The notes beneath the pieces were generated by a model. That model was given only the letters and a program-made list of their open reading frames with translations. It had not been told where the DNA came from and searched no databases. Positions 26,161 to 35,398 of a DNA stretch of 64,000 nucleotides are shown here, piece after piece; positions within the stretch are counted from its first letter, which is position 1, and every line of letters starts with the position of its first letter. The DNA is taken from NCBI RefSeq assembly GCF_048898065.1, contig NZ_JBLWFI010000001.1, positions 1,178,001 through 1,242,000 on the forward strand, written 5' to 3'. The DNA is from Tepidibacillus_B infernus (GTDB lineage Bacteria; Bacillota; Bacilli; Tepidibacillales; Tepidibacillaceae). The translations under genes and the position numbers were made by a program.

Positions 26161-28083
26161 CTACTTTCCTGTTACTTCATTTTTATACAAAATTTTTCCA
26201 GTATCTCGACAACTATATCCACCCATTGATTCTACCTCTGATTTGAATTCATCTGAGGTGATCACTTGTATTAAGAGTTGACCGGCTTCACTTTGATAAA
26301 ACTCTTTTGTCATGATTAAATCATATCTTTCTTCTGCAACAGGAATAAAATCTAGATCAAGAACCTTAGCTGCTGAATAAATTCCCAAACCAACGTCCGC
26401 ATTGCCTCCTTTAATCGCTGCTGCTAGACTTAGATGGGAAAAATCCTCTCGTGTATACCCGTAAATATCATCAGGAGAAAGATTAACTTGTTTTAGTAAA
26501 TAATCAAAGAGAATTCTTGTTCCTGCTCCCCGTTGACGGTTGATATAGCGAATTCCTTCTTTTGTAAGATCCTCAATCGTTTGAATTTGCTTTGGATTAC
26601 CTTTCTGAACGATCCAACCTTGCTGTCGATAAACTAAATTGATCAATACAACAGGTGTATTGGATAAATATTGCTCTATATAAGAAAGGTTATACTCCCC
26701 TGTTTTCTCATCTAAAAGATGGGTTCCTGCTACATGGTTTTCTCCTTTGCGAATGGCCAAAATTCCAGCAAGGCTTCCTATATGTGCAGAACTTAATGAA
26801 TATGAAGAATCTTGCTTTCTAATTGCTGACGCTAATAGATCTAAAATAAGATCATGACTTCCCGCAAAGACGATCGTTTGGTCAATTTGTTCAAGCGATC
26901 GATATAATTCAACCTCTACCTCTTCCCCTTGTTCATAACCTTGGCTTTGAATAGGGATACGAAGTAATCCATCAGCCCGTACAAGTGACATCGTTACCCC
27001 GGCAGAACGACTTAATGGGTTCGCAACATATTGTCCATTTACCTTTCCGAGTGTTAAACGAATAAAATCCTCAGCTCCCATTTTTGAAACAATTCTTCTA
27101 CCTAGCTTTACTTTAATCTTTCTTCGTTCAGGTGAAGCGAGTCCAAGAAATTGATGCATCAATGGTTTGAGAAACCAATCTAAAGCTAAATAAGCTGAAA
27201 CAGGATACCCGGGAACGCCAATAATCGGCTTGCCATTATAGGCTTTTCCTAGAACAACTGGCTTACCTGGTCTTGTTGCAACACCATGGACAATCACTTC
27301 TCCTAGGGAAGCAATCACAGATGAGGTAAAATCTTCTCTCCCTGCCGATGAACCAGCATTCATTAAAACAATATCAGCTTCTTCTAAGGCTTCCTTTACT
27401 TTTTGCTGAATCAGATTGAAATCGTCAATCACAATTCCTTTATAAATCGGTTTTCCTCCCCATTCTTTCACGTAACTAGCAAAAACCGTTCCGTTAAATT
27501 CAATAATGTCCCCTGGTTTTAAATTCAACGTTGGCTCAACGATTTCTGTTCCCGTTGGAATAATAGCGACCTTTGGCATAGCAATGACAGGAACCTCTAA
27601 GACTCCACCAGCTAAAAGGGCGCCTTGATCAACAGGACGAATTTTATGATAAATCGGTAAAATCATCTCTCCTGCAACAATATCCTCACCAATTTGACGA
27701 ATATGTTTCCAAGGACTAGCTGGCTCAATAATTTCAACCGTTTCTTCATCAATTTGATGGAGATATTCAACCATAATCACTGCATTGAATGGTTCTGGAA
27801 TAGGGTCACCTGTGTCTACCACTTCATAATCAACATGCAGTTTTAAACGAAGGGGATTTGTTTCATGAGCAGAATATGTTTTTTCTGCTTTTACTGCAAT
27901 TCCATCCATAGCTGATGCATGAAAATGAGGCATAGAAACATTTGCGAAAATTGCTTGTGCAGTAACCCGACCTAAACTTTCAGTTGTTGGTACCATTTCC
28001 ACATTCGGTTTGAGATCAAAGAGTTGCAAAAATTTAACTTGTGCTTCATGTAAAGGTGTGTCTTCCAAATAGATTTTTCTCAT
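26161..28083 (-). CDS. MoeA-like molybdopterin biosynthesis protein fused to a periplasmic-binding-protein-like domain
   Basis: 640 residues. Residues 1-405 are MoeA-like: SAMDGIAVKAEKT near 55, IPTGTEIV near 178, NAGSSAGREDF near 247, GVPGYPVSAYLALDWF near 300. Residues 410-640 resemble the LysR/ModA-type substrate-binding fold (TIVFAGSHDLILDLL, RGAGTRILFDYLLK, GGNADVGLGIYSAAK). This architecture is known for MoeA proteins of uncertain role; the oxyanion-binding-like tail suggests metal recognition, which is inference. It is the first gene of the tup segment and has the 14-mer motif 57 bases upstream. Confidence 0.88.
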   Translation of the reverse strand: MRKIYLEDTPLHEAQVKFLQLFDLKPNVEMVPTTESLGRVTAQAIFANVSMPHFHASAMDGIAVKAEKTYSAHETNPLRLKLHVDYEVVDTGDPIPEPFNAVIMVEYLHQIDEETVEIIEPASPWKHIRQIGEDIVAGEMILPIYHKIRPVDQGALLAGGVLEVPVIAMPKVAIIPTGTEIVEPTLNLKPGDIIEFNGTVFASYVKEWGGKPIYKGIVIDDFNLIQQKVKEALEEADIVLMNAGSSAGREDFTSSVIASLGEVIVHGVATRPGKPVVLGKAYNGKPIIGVPGYPVSAYLALDWFLKPLMHQFLGLASPERRKIKVKLGRRIVSKMGAEDFIRLTLGKVNGQYVANPLSRSAGVTMSLVRADGLLRIPIQSQGYEQGEEVEVELYRSLEQIDQTIVFAGSHDLILDLLASAIRKQDSSYSLSSAHIGSLAGILAIRKGENHVAGTHLLDEKTGEYNLSYIEQYLSNTPVVLINLVYRQQGWIVQKGNPKQIQTIEDLTKEGIRYINRQRGAGTRILFDYLLKQVNLSPDDIYGYTREDFSHLSLAAAIKGGNADVGLGIYSAAKVLDLDFIPVAEERYDLIMTKEFYQSEAGQLLIQVITSDEFKSEVESMGGYSCRDTGKILYKNEVTGK

Positions 28084-28139
28084 TCCAATGTCTCCTTTTG
28101 CTTTCTTCCCAGTTATCCCTATTCTAGCATTAAAAAATA

Positions 28140-28153
28140 ACCCACAAAAGTGA
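28140..28153 (-). repeat. Copy 2 of recurring 14-mer ACCCACAAAAGTGA
   Basis: Exact match to 1022-1035, 57 bases upstream of the moeA-PBP start, in the gap after the upstream moeA. Confidence 0.4.
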
Positions 28154-28212
28154 CGTTTTTCTTTCGTAGCATATTCCTATTATTTTACAGGATCCCATTA
28201 TAATAAAAGTCA

Positions 28213-29481
28213 TTAAGAAAACAATATGACATTTACCCATTCACCAGCTATAATGCCTTCTTTATATTGTGAAATTTCTATCATCCCATCACTTTTTACT
28301 AGATTGGTAATTAGACCTGATTTACCAAAAACAGGGTTGGCCCATAATTCATGATCACGAATCTCCAATTGTACCCGAACATAATCGGTGCGACCTACTT
28401 GAGAAGCAATATTTCTTGATATTCTTGCTCTCAATTGTTTGGCAAAAGGATTTTCGTTTACATGATGAAGCTGGTTCATGATTTGCCTACCAAATAATTC
28501 AAATAAGACCATGGCAGACACAGGGTGTCCTGGTAAACCCATCACAGGTTTCCCATTACAATTAGCGATTATGGTTGGTTTGCCCGGTTTTATAGATATC
28601 CCATGTACAAAAACACCTGGTGAACCTAATTGGTTCATCACTTGACTTGTATAATCCTTTGTCCCCATTGAACTCCCACCAGATAGAATCAAAAAATCTA
28701 CCTGTTGAAACAGCTCTTGTGATTTTGAAAGATATTGGTCAAACTGGTCTTTAACGATTCCTCCATAGATGATTTGACCACCTAGTGCTTGTACAGCTGC
28801 TGCAATCGATATCCCATTAATATCTCTAATCTGCCCGGGTAACAATTCTTCAGTTTCTGGTGGGACAATTTCATCACCAGTAGATAATAGGCCAACCTTT
28901 AATTTTGTATAGACAGGAACTTTGGTTACTCCAATTGCGGCTAAGCCACCTAAATCTTGTGGTCTTAAACGATGCCCCTTTTTCAACACCACTTCGCCAT
29001 CATAGACGTCTTCTCCTTTGAAAATCACGTTCTCTCTGGGGGCTACTTGTTCAAAGACATTTAATAGATCTCCTACAACTTCTACATCTTCAATCATCAC
29101 CACTGCATCTGCACCTTCAGGTAACATCCCGCCAGTAGGAACATACATCGCTTGTCCTTCTTGAATGGTTTGATTGACATCTTTCCCCATTTCAACCGAA
29201 CCAGTAATATGAAAAAAAGTAGGCATTGATTCTGTAGAGCCATAGGTATTTCTTGCCTTCACAGCATATCCGTCAACCGTCGAACGATGAAATCCTGGAA
29301 CATCTTCCTTTGAAACCATGTCATGAGCTAGAACTCTCCCTACAGCTTCTATAATCGAAATTTCTTCAACCGAATCAATTGCTTGAAACTGCTTTTTGAT
29401 CTTTTCTGCCACTTCTTGTACTTGTTGGACATCTAGTAATTCGATTCTAGGTCCATTTTGATGAAGGTTTAATGGTTCCAT
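28213..29481 (-). CDS. moeA: Molybdopterin molybdenumtransferase MoeA
   Basis: A 422-residue MoeA/gephyrin-E-type protein: STVDGYAVKARNT near 67, GGMLPEGADAVVMIEDVE near 117, LSTGDEIVPPE near 205, SGGSSMGTKDYT near 272, GLPGHPVSAMVLFELF near 318 and a C-terminal beta domain. It inserts Mo or W into adenylylated molybdopterin. A second MoeA-like protein lies immediately downstream, as in organisms making both Mo and W cofactors. Confidence 0.93.
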   Translation of the reverse strand: MEPLNLHQNGPRIELLDVQQVQEVAEKIKKQFQAIDSVEEISIIEAVGRVLAHDMVSKEDVPGFHRSTVDGYAVKARNTYGSTESMPTFFHITGSVEMGKDVNQTIQEGQAMYVPTGGMLPEGADAVVMIEDVEVVGDLLNVFEQVAPRENVIFKGEDVYDGEVVLKKGHRLRPQDLGGLAAIGVTKVPVYTKLKVGLLSTGDEIVPPETEELLPGQIRDINGISIAAAVQALGGQIIYGGIVKDQFDQYLSKSQELFQQVDFLILSGGSSMGTKDYTSQVMNQLGSPGVFVHGISIKPGKPTIIANCNGKPVMGLPGHPVSAMVLFELFGRQIMNQLHHVNENPFAKQLRARISRNIASQVGRTDYVRVQLEIRDHELWANPVFGKSGLITNLVKSDGMIEISQYKEGIIAGEWVNVILFS

Positions 29482-29531
29482 ACTTCTTTTCCTCCTTTGA
29501 TGTACATTCCTTTTACAAATGCTCTCCTATT

Positions 29532-29561
29532 TTGAAAGATGGCATATAAAGATGATATAAT
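29532..29561 (+). promoter_or_regulatory. Sigma-A-type promoter for the moaD-like/94-aa genes
   Basis: TTGAAA, an 18-base spacer and a perfect TATAAT, 55 bases before the plus-strand start and divergent from moeA. Confidence 0.65.
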
Positions 29562-29616
29562 AGGATTAAATTGAATTGAATTGAAAATAGACTAGATTGG
29601 CTTCGGGGGTGAAACT

Positions 29617-29901
29617 ATGCAAATCCAATTATTCGCTACCTATCGTGATATTGTTAACGCTAAGACTGTCGATGTACCTGTGACAGAATCAATGACTACA
29701 ATAAAAGAACTTTTACAATCATTAATCAACTTATTTCCAGCATTTCAAAAAGAACTTTTTCTTGATGAAACACAATTATCATTAAAACCTCATGTCCATA
29801 TTTTTGTAAACGGTCGTAACATCATTCATCTACAAGGGCTAAATACGCCTTTTACGTTCAAAGATGAAATCGCTTTAATCCCTCCTGTTGGAGGTGGTTG
29901 A
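29617..29901 (+). CDS. MoaD/ThiS-family sulfur carrier
   Basis: A 94-residue beta-grasp protein. It has the MoaD N-terminus (IQLFATYRDIV), the VFVNGRNI strand and the ALIPPVGGG end. The C-terminal glycine should be adenylylated by MoeB and thiocarboxylated to supply the dithiolene sulfurs. The end carries three glycines rather than two. The start follows a GGGGGTGA site. It is likely specific for the tungsten cofactor of the convergent AOR gene, by neighbourhood. Confidence 0.85.
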   Translation: MQIQLFATYRDIVNAKTVDVPVTESMTTIKELLQSLINLFPAFQKELFLDETQLSLKPHVHIFVNGRNIIHLQGLNTPFTFKDEIALIPPVGGG

Positions 29902-29902
29902 T

Positions 29903-30187
29903 ATGTATGAGACCCAGCTTGAATTTAGGGGTATTTCTCGTGAATTAGTCATTGAATATTTACTAAGCATTGCCGAGTTAACAACTACTTCCATTATATC
30001 AAACGCTGATGGCAGCGTAACAATTCCTTCTAAAGATTGGATGGTTACTTTATCGGAAGTGGAGTCTTTTTCCATTGTTCCAACAGTTGTGATTCCAAGA
30101 TTTTTCATTTCCTTTACAGGAGATGAAACAAAAATTTTAGATACCATCCAAAAACTTCGAGTTAGAACCTTACGTACAGGTGGATAA
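29903..30187 (+). CDS. 94-aa protein with C-terminal Gly-Gly, MoaD-associated
   Basis: The start ATG at 29903 follows GGAGGTGG, which lies in the last codons of the MoaD-like gene, so translation is coupled. The protein is soluble and mixed alpha/beta (LEFRGISRELVIEYLLSIAEL at the start, VPRFFISF-type strand later) and ends RTLRTGG. It might belong to the small MoaD-associated DUF1952-type domains; I am not sure. A C-terminal Gly-Gly next to a MoaD raises the chance that it is itself a modified carrier or a MoeB client, which is inference. Confidence 0.65.
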   Translation: MYETQLEFRGISRELVIEYLLSIAELTTTSIISNADGSVTIPSKDWMVTLSEVESFSIVPTVVIPRFFISFTGDETKILDTIQKLRVRTLRTGG

Positions 30188-30194
30188 TTTTTTT

Positions 30195-30237
30195 AAAGAA
30201 TAATCCAGCTTTCCTGTTGGAAGCTGGATTATTCTTT
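30195..30237. terminator. Strong bidirectional terminator between the 94-aa gene and AOR
   Basis: Perfect 17-bp stem AAAGAATAATCCAGCTT with a 9-base loop and T-rich flanks on both strands. Confidence 0.92.
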
Positions 30238-30277
30238 TTCAACATTTAAAACCCAATCATTCTCAAATAGTAGGAGA

Positions 30278-32080
30278 TTAGAGAATTTCTAATGCCTTTA
30301 ATTTTTCTTCTGGAACTACACCATCGACCCAACCACGAAGTTGATAATATTCTTCTAACATTTCAGCAAGGTTTGAAACAACACCTTCGCTATGTTTAGT
30401 TGCCCCTTCTGTTAAGAAACGTTTTGGTAAGGTATCGTCTTTTCGATCAAATCCATTCAGGTTGTTATAATAACGCTCTAGATTAACGATTCTTTCTCCT
30501 GTCTTCATCACTTCTTCAGCTGTCATATCTCTTCCAATCATCGTTGCAAGCTGTGCTGCATATTCTTCTGCTCCTTCAGCAAAAGAAGAGAACTTACAAA
30601 TATCCATTGAATCTCCAAAAGCAGCAAGATCTTGGAACACCTTGGTTAAATTACCTTTTCCTTTTACCTGAAGACGATCCATTGGTTCAGGAATTCCCAA
30701 CATTTCACTTGCAATGGTATACCCATTGACATGGCAAGCACCACGGTTACTTGTTGCATAGGTTAAACCGATTCCTTGTACACCACGAGGATCGTAAGCG
30801 GGAATCGATTGATCTTTAACAGACATAGATAACTCTGGCGCCCCAAGTTTTTTGGAGGCTTTACCACCACCTTCTGCTAAAAGATCGCCAAGCCCTTCTC
30901 GAACTGCAATTTTATCAAGAAGTTCGATCATTTTATCCGCATCGCCCCACTTGATTTCTTCTTCAATGAGGCCTTTTTCTGAAGCTTCCATAGCCATAGC
31001 AAGTGTATTTCCAGCTTCAATCGTATCCATGCCATAATCATTACATTGGTAAAGCATATAGGCCATCGCTTCTCGATTAAAGTTTCCACTCATTGCACCT
31101 AGAGCCCAAGCCGTTTCATACTCCATGGATTCAACTTTAACCTTATACTTACCATCCTTAACTTCAAGCTCTTTCTTACATGCAACAGGACAAGCATGAC
31201 AAGTTGGTTCAGATACTAATAAGGTTGCTCTAAATGTTTCCCCACTAATCTCATCTGCTTGATCAAAATGGGATTGTTTCCCGTTATAGGCAGGGAAAGC
31301 ACTAACAGCATTCATCATATTGGTTAACACATTTGTTCCATAAACAGATAGCCCACCTTTTCCAGGTGAAGTCACAGGATTATCCATGATCAGTTTTAAT
31401 GCCTTTTGCCTTGCTGCTTTATGTTCATCAGGCTGTACCGGTTTTAACATATTTTTCTGTGAACCGCGTATGACGATGGCTTTCAAATTTTTACTCCCCA
31501 TCACTGCCCCAACGCCACCACGACCATTTGCTCTATCATTTTCATTCATAATAGAAGCAAATTTCACTAGATTTTCTCCAGCTTTACCAATGGTCATCAC
31601 ACTAAGATCCTCTTCACCGTAGCGATTTCTCATGATTTTAACAACTTCATGAACATTTTTTCCCCATAAGTCACTAGCGTCTTTGATTTCTACTTGACCA
31701 TTTTCCACATAAAGGTAAACAGGATGATCTGCTTTTCCTTTCACAGTTAATCCATCAAAACCTGACCAACGAATTCTTGAACCTGCCCAGCCGCCAGCAT
31801 GCGAGTTCGTTATTGTTCCAGTTAAAGGAGATTTGGTTACGACCGCAACCCGGTTACCCATAGTGACTTGTGTCCCTGTTGTCGGACCAGTCATAATGGC
31901 CAACATATTGTCAGGAGAGAGCGCTTCCACTAATGGCCCGTTGTCAAAGACATATTTGGTACCAAGTCCTCTCCCACCAATATATTTTCTAGCATCTTCT
32001 TCGTCGATTTCTTTGTAATCCACTGTCCCATTTGTTAAGTCAATCCATGCAACTTTGTTTAAATATCCCCCAAATTTCAT
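30278..32080 (-). CDS. Aldehyde ferredoxin oxidoreductase family tungstoenzyme
   Basis: A 600-residue protein. It has the AOR N-terminal domain (KVAWIDLTNGTV, YIGGRGLGTKYVF), the tungstopterin ATGPTTGT and SHAGGWAG segments, the 4Fe-4S motif CHACPVAC near 290 with the fourth Cys in DICKF near 500, and EYETAWALGA. It oxidises aldehydes to acids with ferredoxin, or reduces acids in reverse; the exact aldehyde is unknown. GGAGGAGG precedes the start. tupABC, two MoeA proteins and a MoaD next door support tungsten loading. Confidence 0.93.
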   Translation of the reverse strand: MKFGGYLNKVAWIDLTNGTVDYKEIDEEDARKYIGGRGLGTKYVFDNGPLVEALSPDNMLAIMTGPTTGTQVTMGNRVAVVTKSPLTGTITNSHAGGWAGSRIRWSGFDGLTVKGKADHPVYLYVENGQVEIKDASDLWGKNVHEVVKIMRNRYGEEDLSVMTIGKAGENLVKFASIMNENDRANGRGGVGAVMGSKNLKAIVIRGSQKNMLKPVQPDEHKAARQKALKLIMDNPVTSPGKGGLSVYGTNVLTNMMNAVSAFPAYNGKQSHFDQADEISGETFRATLLVSEPTCHACPVACKKELEVKDGKYKVKVESMEYETAWALGAMSGNFNREAMAYMLYQCNDYGMDTIEAGNTLAMAMEASEKGLIEEEIKWGDADKMIELLDKIAVREGLGDLLAEGGGKASKKLGAPELSMSVKDQSIPAYDPRGVQGIGLTYATSNRGACHVNGYTIASEMLGIPEPMDRLQVKGKGNLTKVFQDLAAFGDSMDICKFSSFAEGAEEYAAQLATMIGRDMTAEEVMKTGERIVNLERYYNNLNGFDRKDDTLPKRFLTEGATKHSEGVVSNLAEMLEEYYQLRGWVDGVVPEEKLKALEIL

Positions 32081-32358
32081 CTGTTTCCTCCTCCTTTTTT
32101 ATTTCATCCATTTAAAATCATAGATTGGAAGATATAGCCAACCTATATTTATTATTCTATCATGATCTTTATAAAAATAAAATAAATTCTCATTACTAAT
32201 TTCTAAAAATTGTTATTTTTATATCAATTTTAATATACAAAATTTGTACACTTCCACAAACTATCAAAGATAGAAAACGATTTTCCTTTTCCATCGGTCA
32301 AATATAGTGGTAAAATAAATATAAAATGAAAACGTTTAGTAGTGAAAGGAAGAACCAT

Positions 32359-33042
32359 ATGCAAATCAAAATTAAGTTTTTCGCTGGGATTGCTGAAGCA
32401 ACTAGAAAAAGGGAACATACTTTACATCTTGACCACACTCCTACTGTAAAAGATCTAATTCACTTATTAACAAATGAATTTCCAATAGCAGCTGAAATGA
32501 TTAAAAGATCGATGGTATCTATAAATCATGACTATGCAAAACCAGACCAAAACATTACTGAAACAGATGAAATTGCTTTAATTCCTCCTGTAAGTGGAGG
32601 AGAAGAGCCTCTTTTTGAAGTGACGACAGAACCCTTGTACGCTGATCAATTGATTGCTAAGGTTTCAAATCCAATGGCTGGAGCAATTCTTACATTTGTT
32701 GGAACGGTACGAGAATTTACATATGGGAAAAGAACCACTTATTTGGAATATGAAGCCTATCCAGAAATGGCAATTAAAAAAATGGAGGAAATTGCTAAGG
32801 AAATCAAGGAAAAGTGGCCAAATACCAAAGTAGCCATGTCCCATCGTATCGGTAAATTAGCGATTGAAGAAATAAGTGTGATTATTGCCGTAGCTACTCC
32901 TCATCGTGATGCTGGATTTGAAGCAGGACGTTATGCGATTGAACGATTAAAACAAATCGTCCCTGTATGGAAAAAAGAGATTTGGGAAAATGGCGAAGAA
33001 TGGATAGGGCATCAAGAAGGTCCATGGAAGAAGGATGAATGA
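32359..33042 (+). CDS. MoaD-MoaE fusion protein
   Basis: 227 residues. Residues 1-82 are MoaD-like, ending with the internal motif IPPVSGGEE. Residues 85-227 are MoaE-like with GAILTFVGTVREF, LEYEAYPEMA, SHRIGKLAIEE and KKEIWENGEEW. MoaE is the large subunit of molybdopterin synthase. The Gly-Gly must be freed for sulfur transfer, so either the protein is processed or the separate MoaD at 29617 supplies sulfur. ATG at 32359 has AAAGGAAG upstream. It overlaps moeB. Confidence 0.9.
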   Translation: MQIKIKFFAGIAEATRKREHTLHLDHTPTVKDLIHLLTNEFPIAAEMIKRSMVSINHDYAKPDQNITETDEIALIPPVSGGEEPLFEVTTEPLYADQLIAKVSNPMAGAILTFVGTVREFTYGKRTTYLEYEAYPEMAIKKMEEIAKEIKEKWPNTKVAMSHRIGKLAIEEISVIIAVATPHRDAGFEAGRYAIERLKQIVPVWKKEIWENGEEWIGHQEGPWKKDE

Positions 33043-34081
33043 GTTTATGAATCTAAACGAAATCAGATATTCCAGACAACATCTATTTCCTTTTATCGGC
33101 AAATCTGGTCAAGAAAGACTTGGTAAATCGCGAGTCGCTATTGTTGGAATGGGGGCACTTGGTACCGCATTAGCTAATCACATGGTACGTTCTGGCATCG
33201 GTTATATCAGAATCATAGATCGCGATTTTGTAGAATATAGTAACCTGCAAAGGCAGATGCTTTTTGATGAAAAAGATGCAGAGCAAGGTCTTCCCAAAGC
33301 ATTGGCTGCAAAGGAAAAATTAAATTTGATCAACTCATCAGTTATGGTTGATGCCCATATAACAGACCTTACATGGAAAAATGCAGAACAGCTTTTAGCT
33401 GATGTAGACCTTATCTTAGATGGAACGGATAATTTTGAAGTGCGTTATTTAATCAACGATGTTGCTGTAAAATATAAGATCCCATGGATTTACGGTGGAG
33501 CTGTTAGTTCAAGAGGAATGTCCGTAACGATTTTACCAGAAAAAACACCATGCTTTCGCTGCCTATTCCCTCAAGCACCTGCACCAGGAACAACACAAAC
33601 TTGTGATACAGCTGGAGTGATCGGCCCAATTATCCAAGTCGTTGCCGCTTACCAAGCAACCGAAGCTTTAAAACTGCTTGTAGGCGATCATGAACATCTT
33701 AGCCCTTCTTTACGAAACTTTGAATTATGGCAAAATGACTATTCTGAAATCAATGTAAGAAATGCGAAAAATGAGGACTGCCCAACTTGTGTTCATCACC
33801 AATATGATTACCTAGATCCAAAAGACAAATCAGATCGTGTTGTTTCCCTATGTGGAAGAGATACCATTCAAATATCTCCTGCACAGGACACTGCTTTTGA
33901 TTTGAAACGATTAGCCTCTAACTTATCATCTATAGGTAAAGTGGAGGAAACTCCCTTTCTACTCCGTTTTTATATTGATGATTATAAATTGACGATTTTC
34001 CCCGATGGTCGCGTACTTATTCAGGGAACAGATGACCCGATCACTGCAAAAAATTTATTTACAAAATATATTGGAAATTAA
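33035..34081 (+). CDS. moeB: MoeB/ThiF-family sulfur-carrier adenylyltransferase
   Basis: 348 residues. The N-terminal E1-like domain has the nucleotide loop IVGMGALGTAL, RIIDRDFVEYSNLQRQ, DGTDNFEVRYLIND and the Cys-pair zinc site (CFRCLFPQ with CPTC near 250). The C-terminal 80 residues form a small extra domain seen in Bacillus MoeB/ThiF proteins. It activates MoaD-type C-termini. The start overlaps the moaD-moaE fusion by 8 bases; ATG at 33047 is an alternative. Confidence 0.9.
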   Translation: MNEFMNLNEIRYSRQHLFPFIGKSGQERLGKSRVAIVGMGALGTALANHMVRSGIGYIRIIDRDFVEYSNLQRQMLFDEKDAEQGLPKALAAKEKLNLINSSVMVDAHITDLTWKNAEQLLADVDLILDGTDNFEVRYLINDVAVKYKIPWIYGGAVSSRGMSVTILPEKTPCFRCLFPQAPAPGTTQTCDTAGVIGPIIQVVAAYQATEALKLLVGDHEHLSPSLRNFELWQNDYSEINVRNAKNEDCPTCVHHQYDYLDPKDKSDRVVSLCGRDTIQISPAQDTAFDLKRLASNLSSIGKVEETPFLLRFYIDDYKLTIFPDGRVLIQGTDDPITAKNLFTKYIGN

Positions 34082-34116
34082 AAGAATGCCGTCAATAATG
34101 TGGCATTCTTTTTTTG
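34082..34116 (+). terminator. Intrinsic terminator after moeB
   Basis: AAGAATGCC/GGCATTCTT stem with an 11-base loop and a T-run. Confidence 0.88.
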
Positions 34117-34194
34117 AATAAATAGTTTCAACTTTTTTTTGGTTGAAATCACCCTATATTAGTAAAATGATTTATAAAAATTTTATGTATAAAT

Positions 34195-35220
34195 CTATTT
34201 CTTCGCTCTTGAATAGGGCACTGGCCAAGAAACAACGGCATTTAATTTTGATGCCGCATGAAGTGGCCAATAAGGATTTCTCAATAATTCCCTACCTAGT
34301 GCAACAAGATCTGCACGTTCATTAAAGAGAATTTCTTCTGCCATTTCTGGTTCAGTAATCAGTCCAACTGCTACAGTTGGGATTCCCACTTCTTTTTTGA
34401 TTTGTTCAGCAAACTTGACCTGATACCCTGGTCCCAATTGAATTTTGGCTGGAACTAATCCACCAGAGCTCACATCAATTACATCAACCCCCCAACTCTT
34501 AACAATCTTTAACATTTCAATCATTTCCTTAATGTCAATACCGTCATGTTTATAATCAGAGGCTGAGACACGAAGAAAGATTGATTTGTCTGATGGCCAC
34601 ACCCGTTTGATCCCACTGATCATTTCCTTTAAAAATCTTAACCTTCCTTCCCTATTTATGCCATAAGCATCATTTCTTTGGTTAGAAAGAGGGGACAAAA
34701 ATTCATGAATTAAATAACCATGTGCACCATGAATTTCAATTAGATCAAATCCAGCTTGATGGGCACGTTTTGCTGCTTTGACAAAAGCATCCACTACCTC
34801 TTTAATCGTATCCTCTGTGATTTCATTTGGTACTGTCCAACCCTCATCAAACGCAATGGGACTTGGAGCGATAACAGTAGATTTATCAGAGATCTCTGCT
34901 TTTCTTCCAGCATGGGCCAATTGAATTCCTATTCTACTTCCATATTGGTGTACAAAATCAACAATTTCTTTTAGACCATCGATCTGATCATCATTCCAAA
35001 TTCCTAAATCTTTTTCAGTAATTCTTCCCCTCGCTTCTACCGCAGTAGCTTCTACAATAATTAAACCTACTTGTCCAATGGCGCGAGTTCCATAATGAAT
35101 GCGATGCCAATCTGTTATCTTTCCATCTGACTCAGCCATATATTGACACATAGGTGGCATCATTACACGATTTTTTAAGGTGATATTTTTTATTGTAATG
35201 GGTGTAAAAAGAACTGCCAT
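34195..35220 (-). CDS. NADPH dehydrogenase NamA/YqjM-like ene-reductase
   Basis: A 341-residue old yellow enzyme. Visible features are PPMCQYMA (the Cys of the YqjM subclass), the HYGTRAIGQVGLIIVEATAV stretch, HAGRKAE, EIHGAHGYLIHEFLSP and ALGRELLRNPYW. It reduces activated C=C bonds with NADPH and FMN. ATG at 35220 follows TTTGGAGG; the longer frame upstream runs through the motif-containing leader and is rejected. Confidence 0.9.
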   Translation of the reverse strand: MAVLFTPITIKNITLKNRVMMPPMCQYMAESDGKITDWHRIHYGTRAIGQVGLIIVEATAVEARGRITEKDLGIWNDDQIDGLKEIVDFVHQYGSRIGIQLAHAGRKAEISDKSTVIAPSPIAFDEGWTVPNEITEDTIKEVVDAFVKAAKRAHQAGFDLIEIHGAHGYLIHEFLSPLSNQRNDAYGINREGRLRFLKEMISGIKRVWPSDKSIFLRVSASDYKHDGIDIKEMIEMLKIVKSWGVDVIDVSSGGLVPAKIQLGPGYQVKFAEQIKKEVGIPTVAVGLITEPEMAEEILFNERADLVALGRELLRNPYWPLHAASKLNAVVSWPVPYSRAKK

Positions 35221-35250
35221 TTTAACAACCTCCAAAGTATTTAGTGGGTC

Positions 35251-35264
35251 CCCACAAAAGTAAT
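35251..35264 (-). repeat. Near-copy 3 of the 14-mer, part of an inverted repeat
   Basis: CCCACAAAAGTAAT, 31 bases upstream of the NamA start. Its inverted partner ATCACTTTTGTTGG lies at 35288-35301 with 12 of 14 positions matching, forming a potential hairpin or a dimeric operator. Confidence 0.4.
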
Positions 35265-35345
35265 CGGAATTCACTTCGAAGGAGATCATCACTTTTGTTG
35301 GTTTTCTTGTCTTATTTTACCACATTTTTTTATGATGAAAAAACA

Positions 35346-35381
35346 CCAAATGGCTATTAAACCCCAATTGGTGTTTTCGAA
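35346..35381 (-). terminator. Intrinsic terminator of the peroxiredoxin gene
   Basis: AAAACACCAA/TTGGTGTTTT stem downstream of the peroxiredoxin stop, with T-rich sequence following on the minus strand. Confidence 0.75.
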
Positions 35382-35398
35382 AAACTTTAATTTCAATA

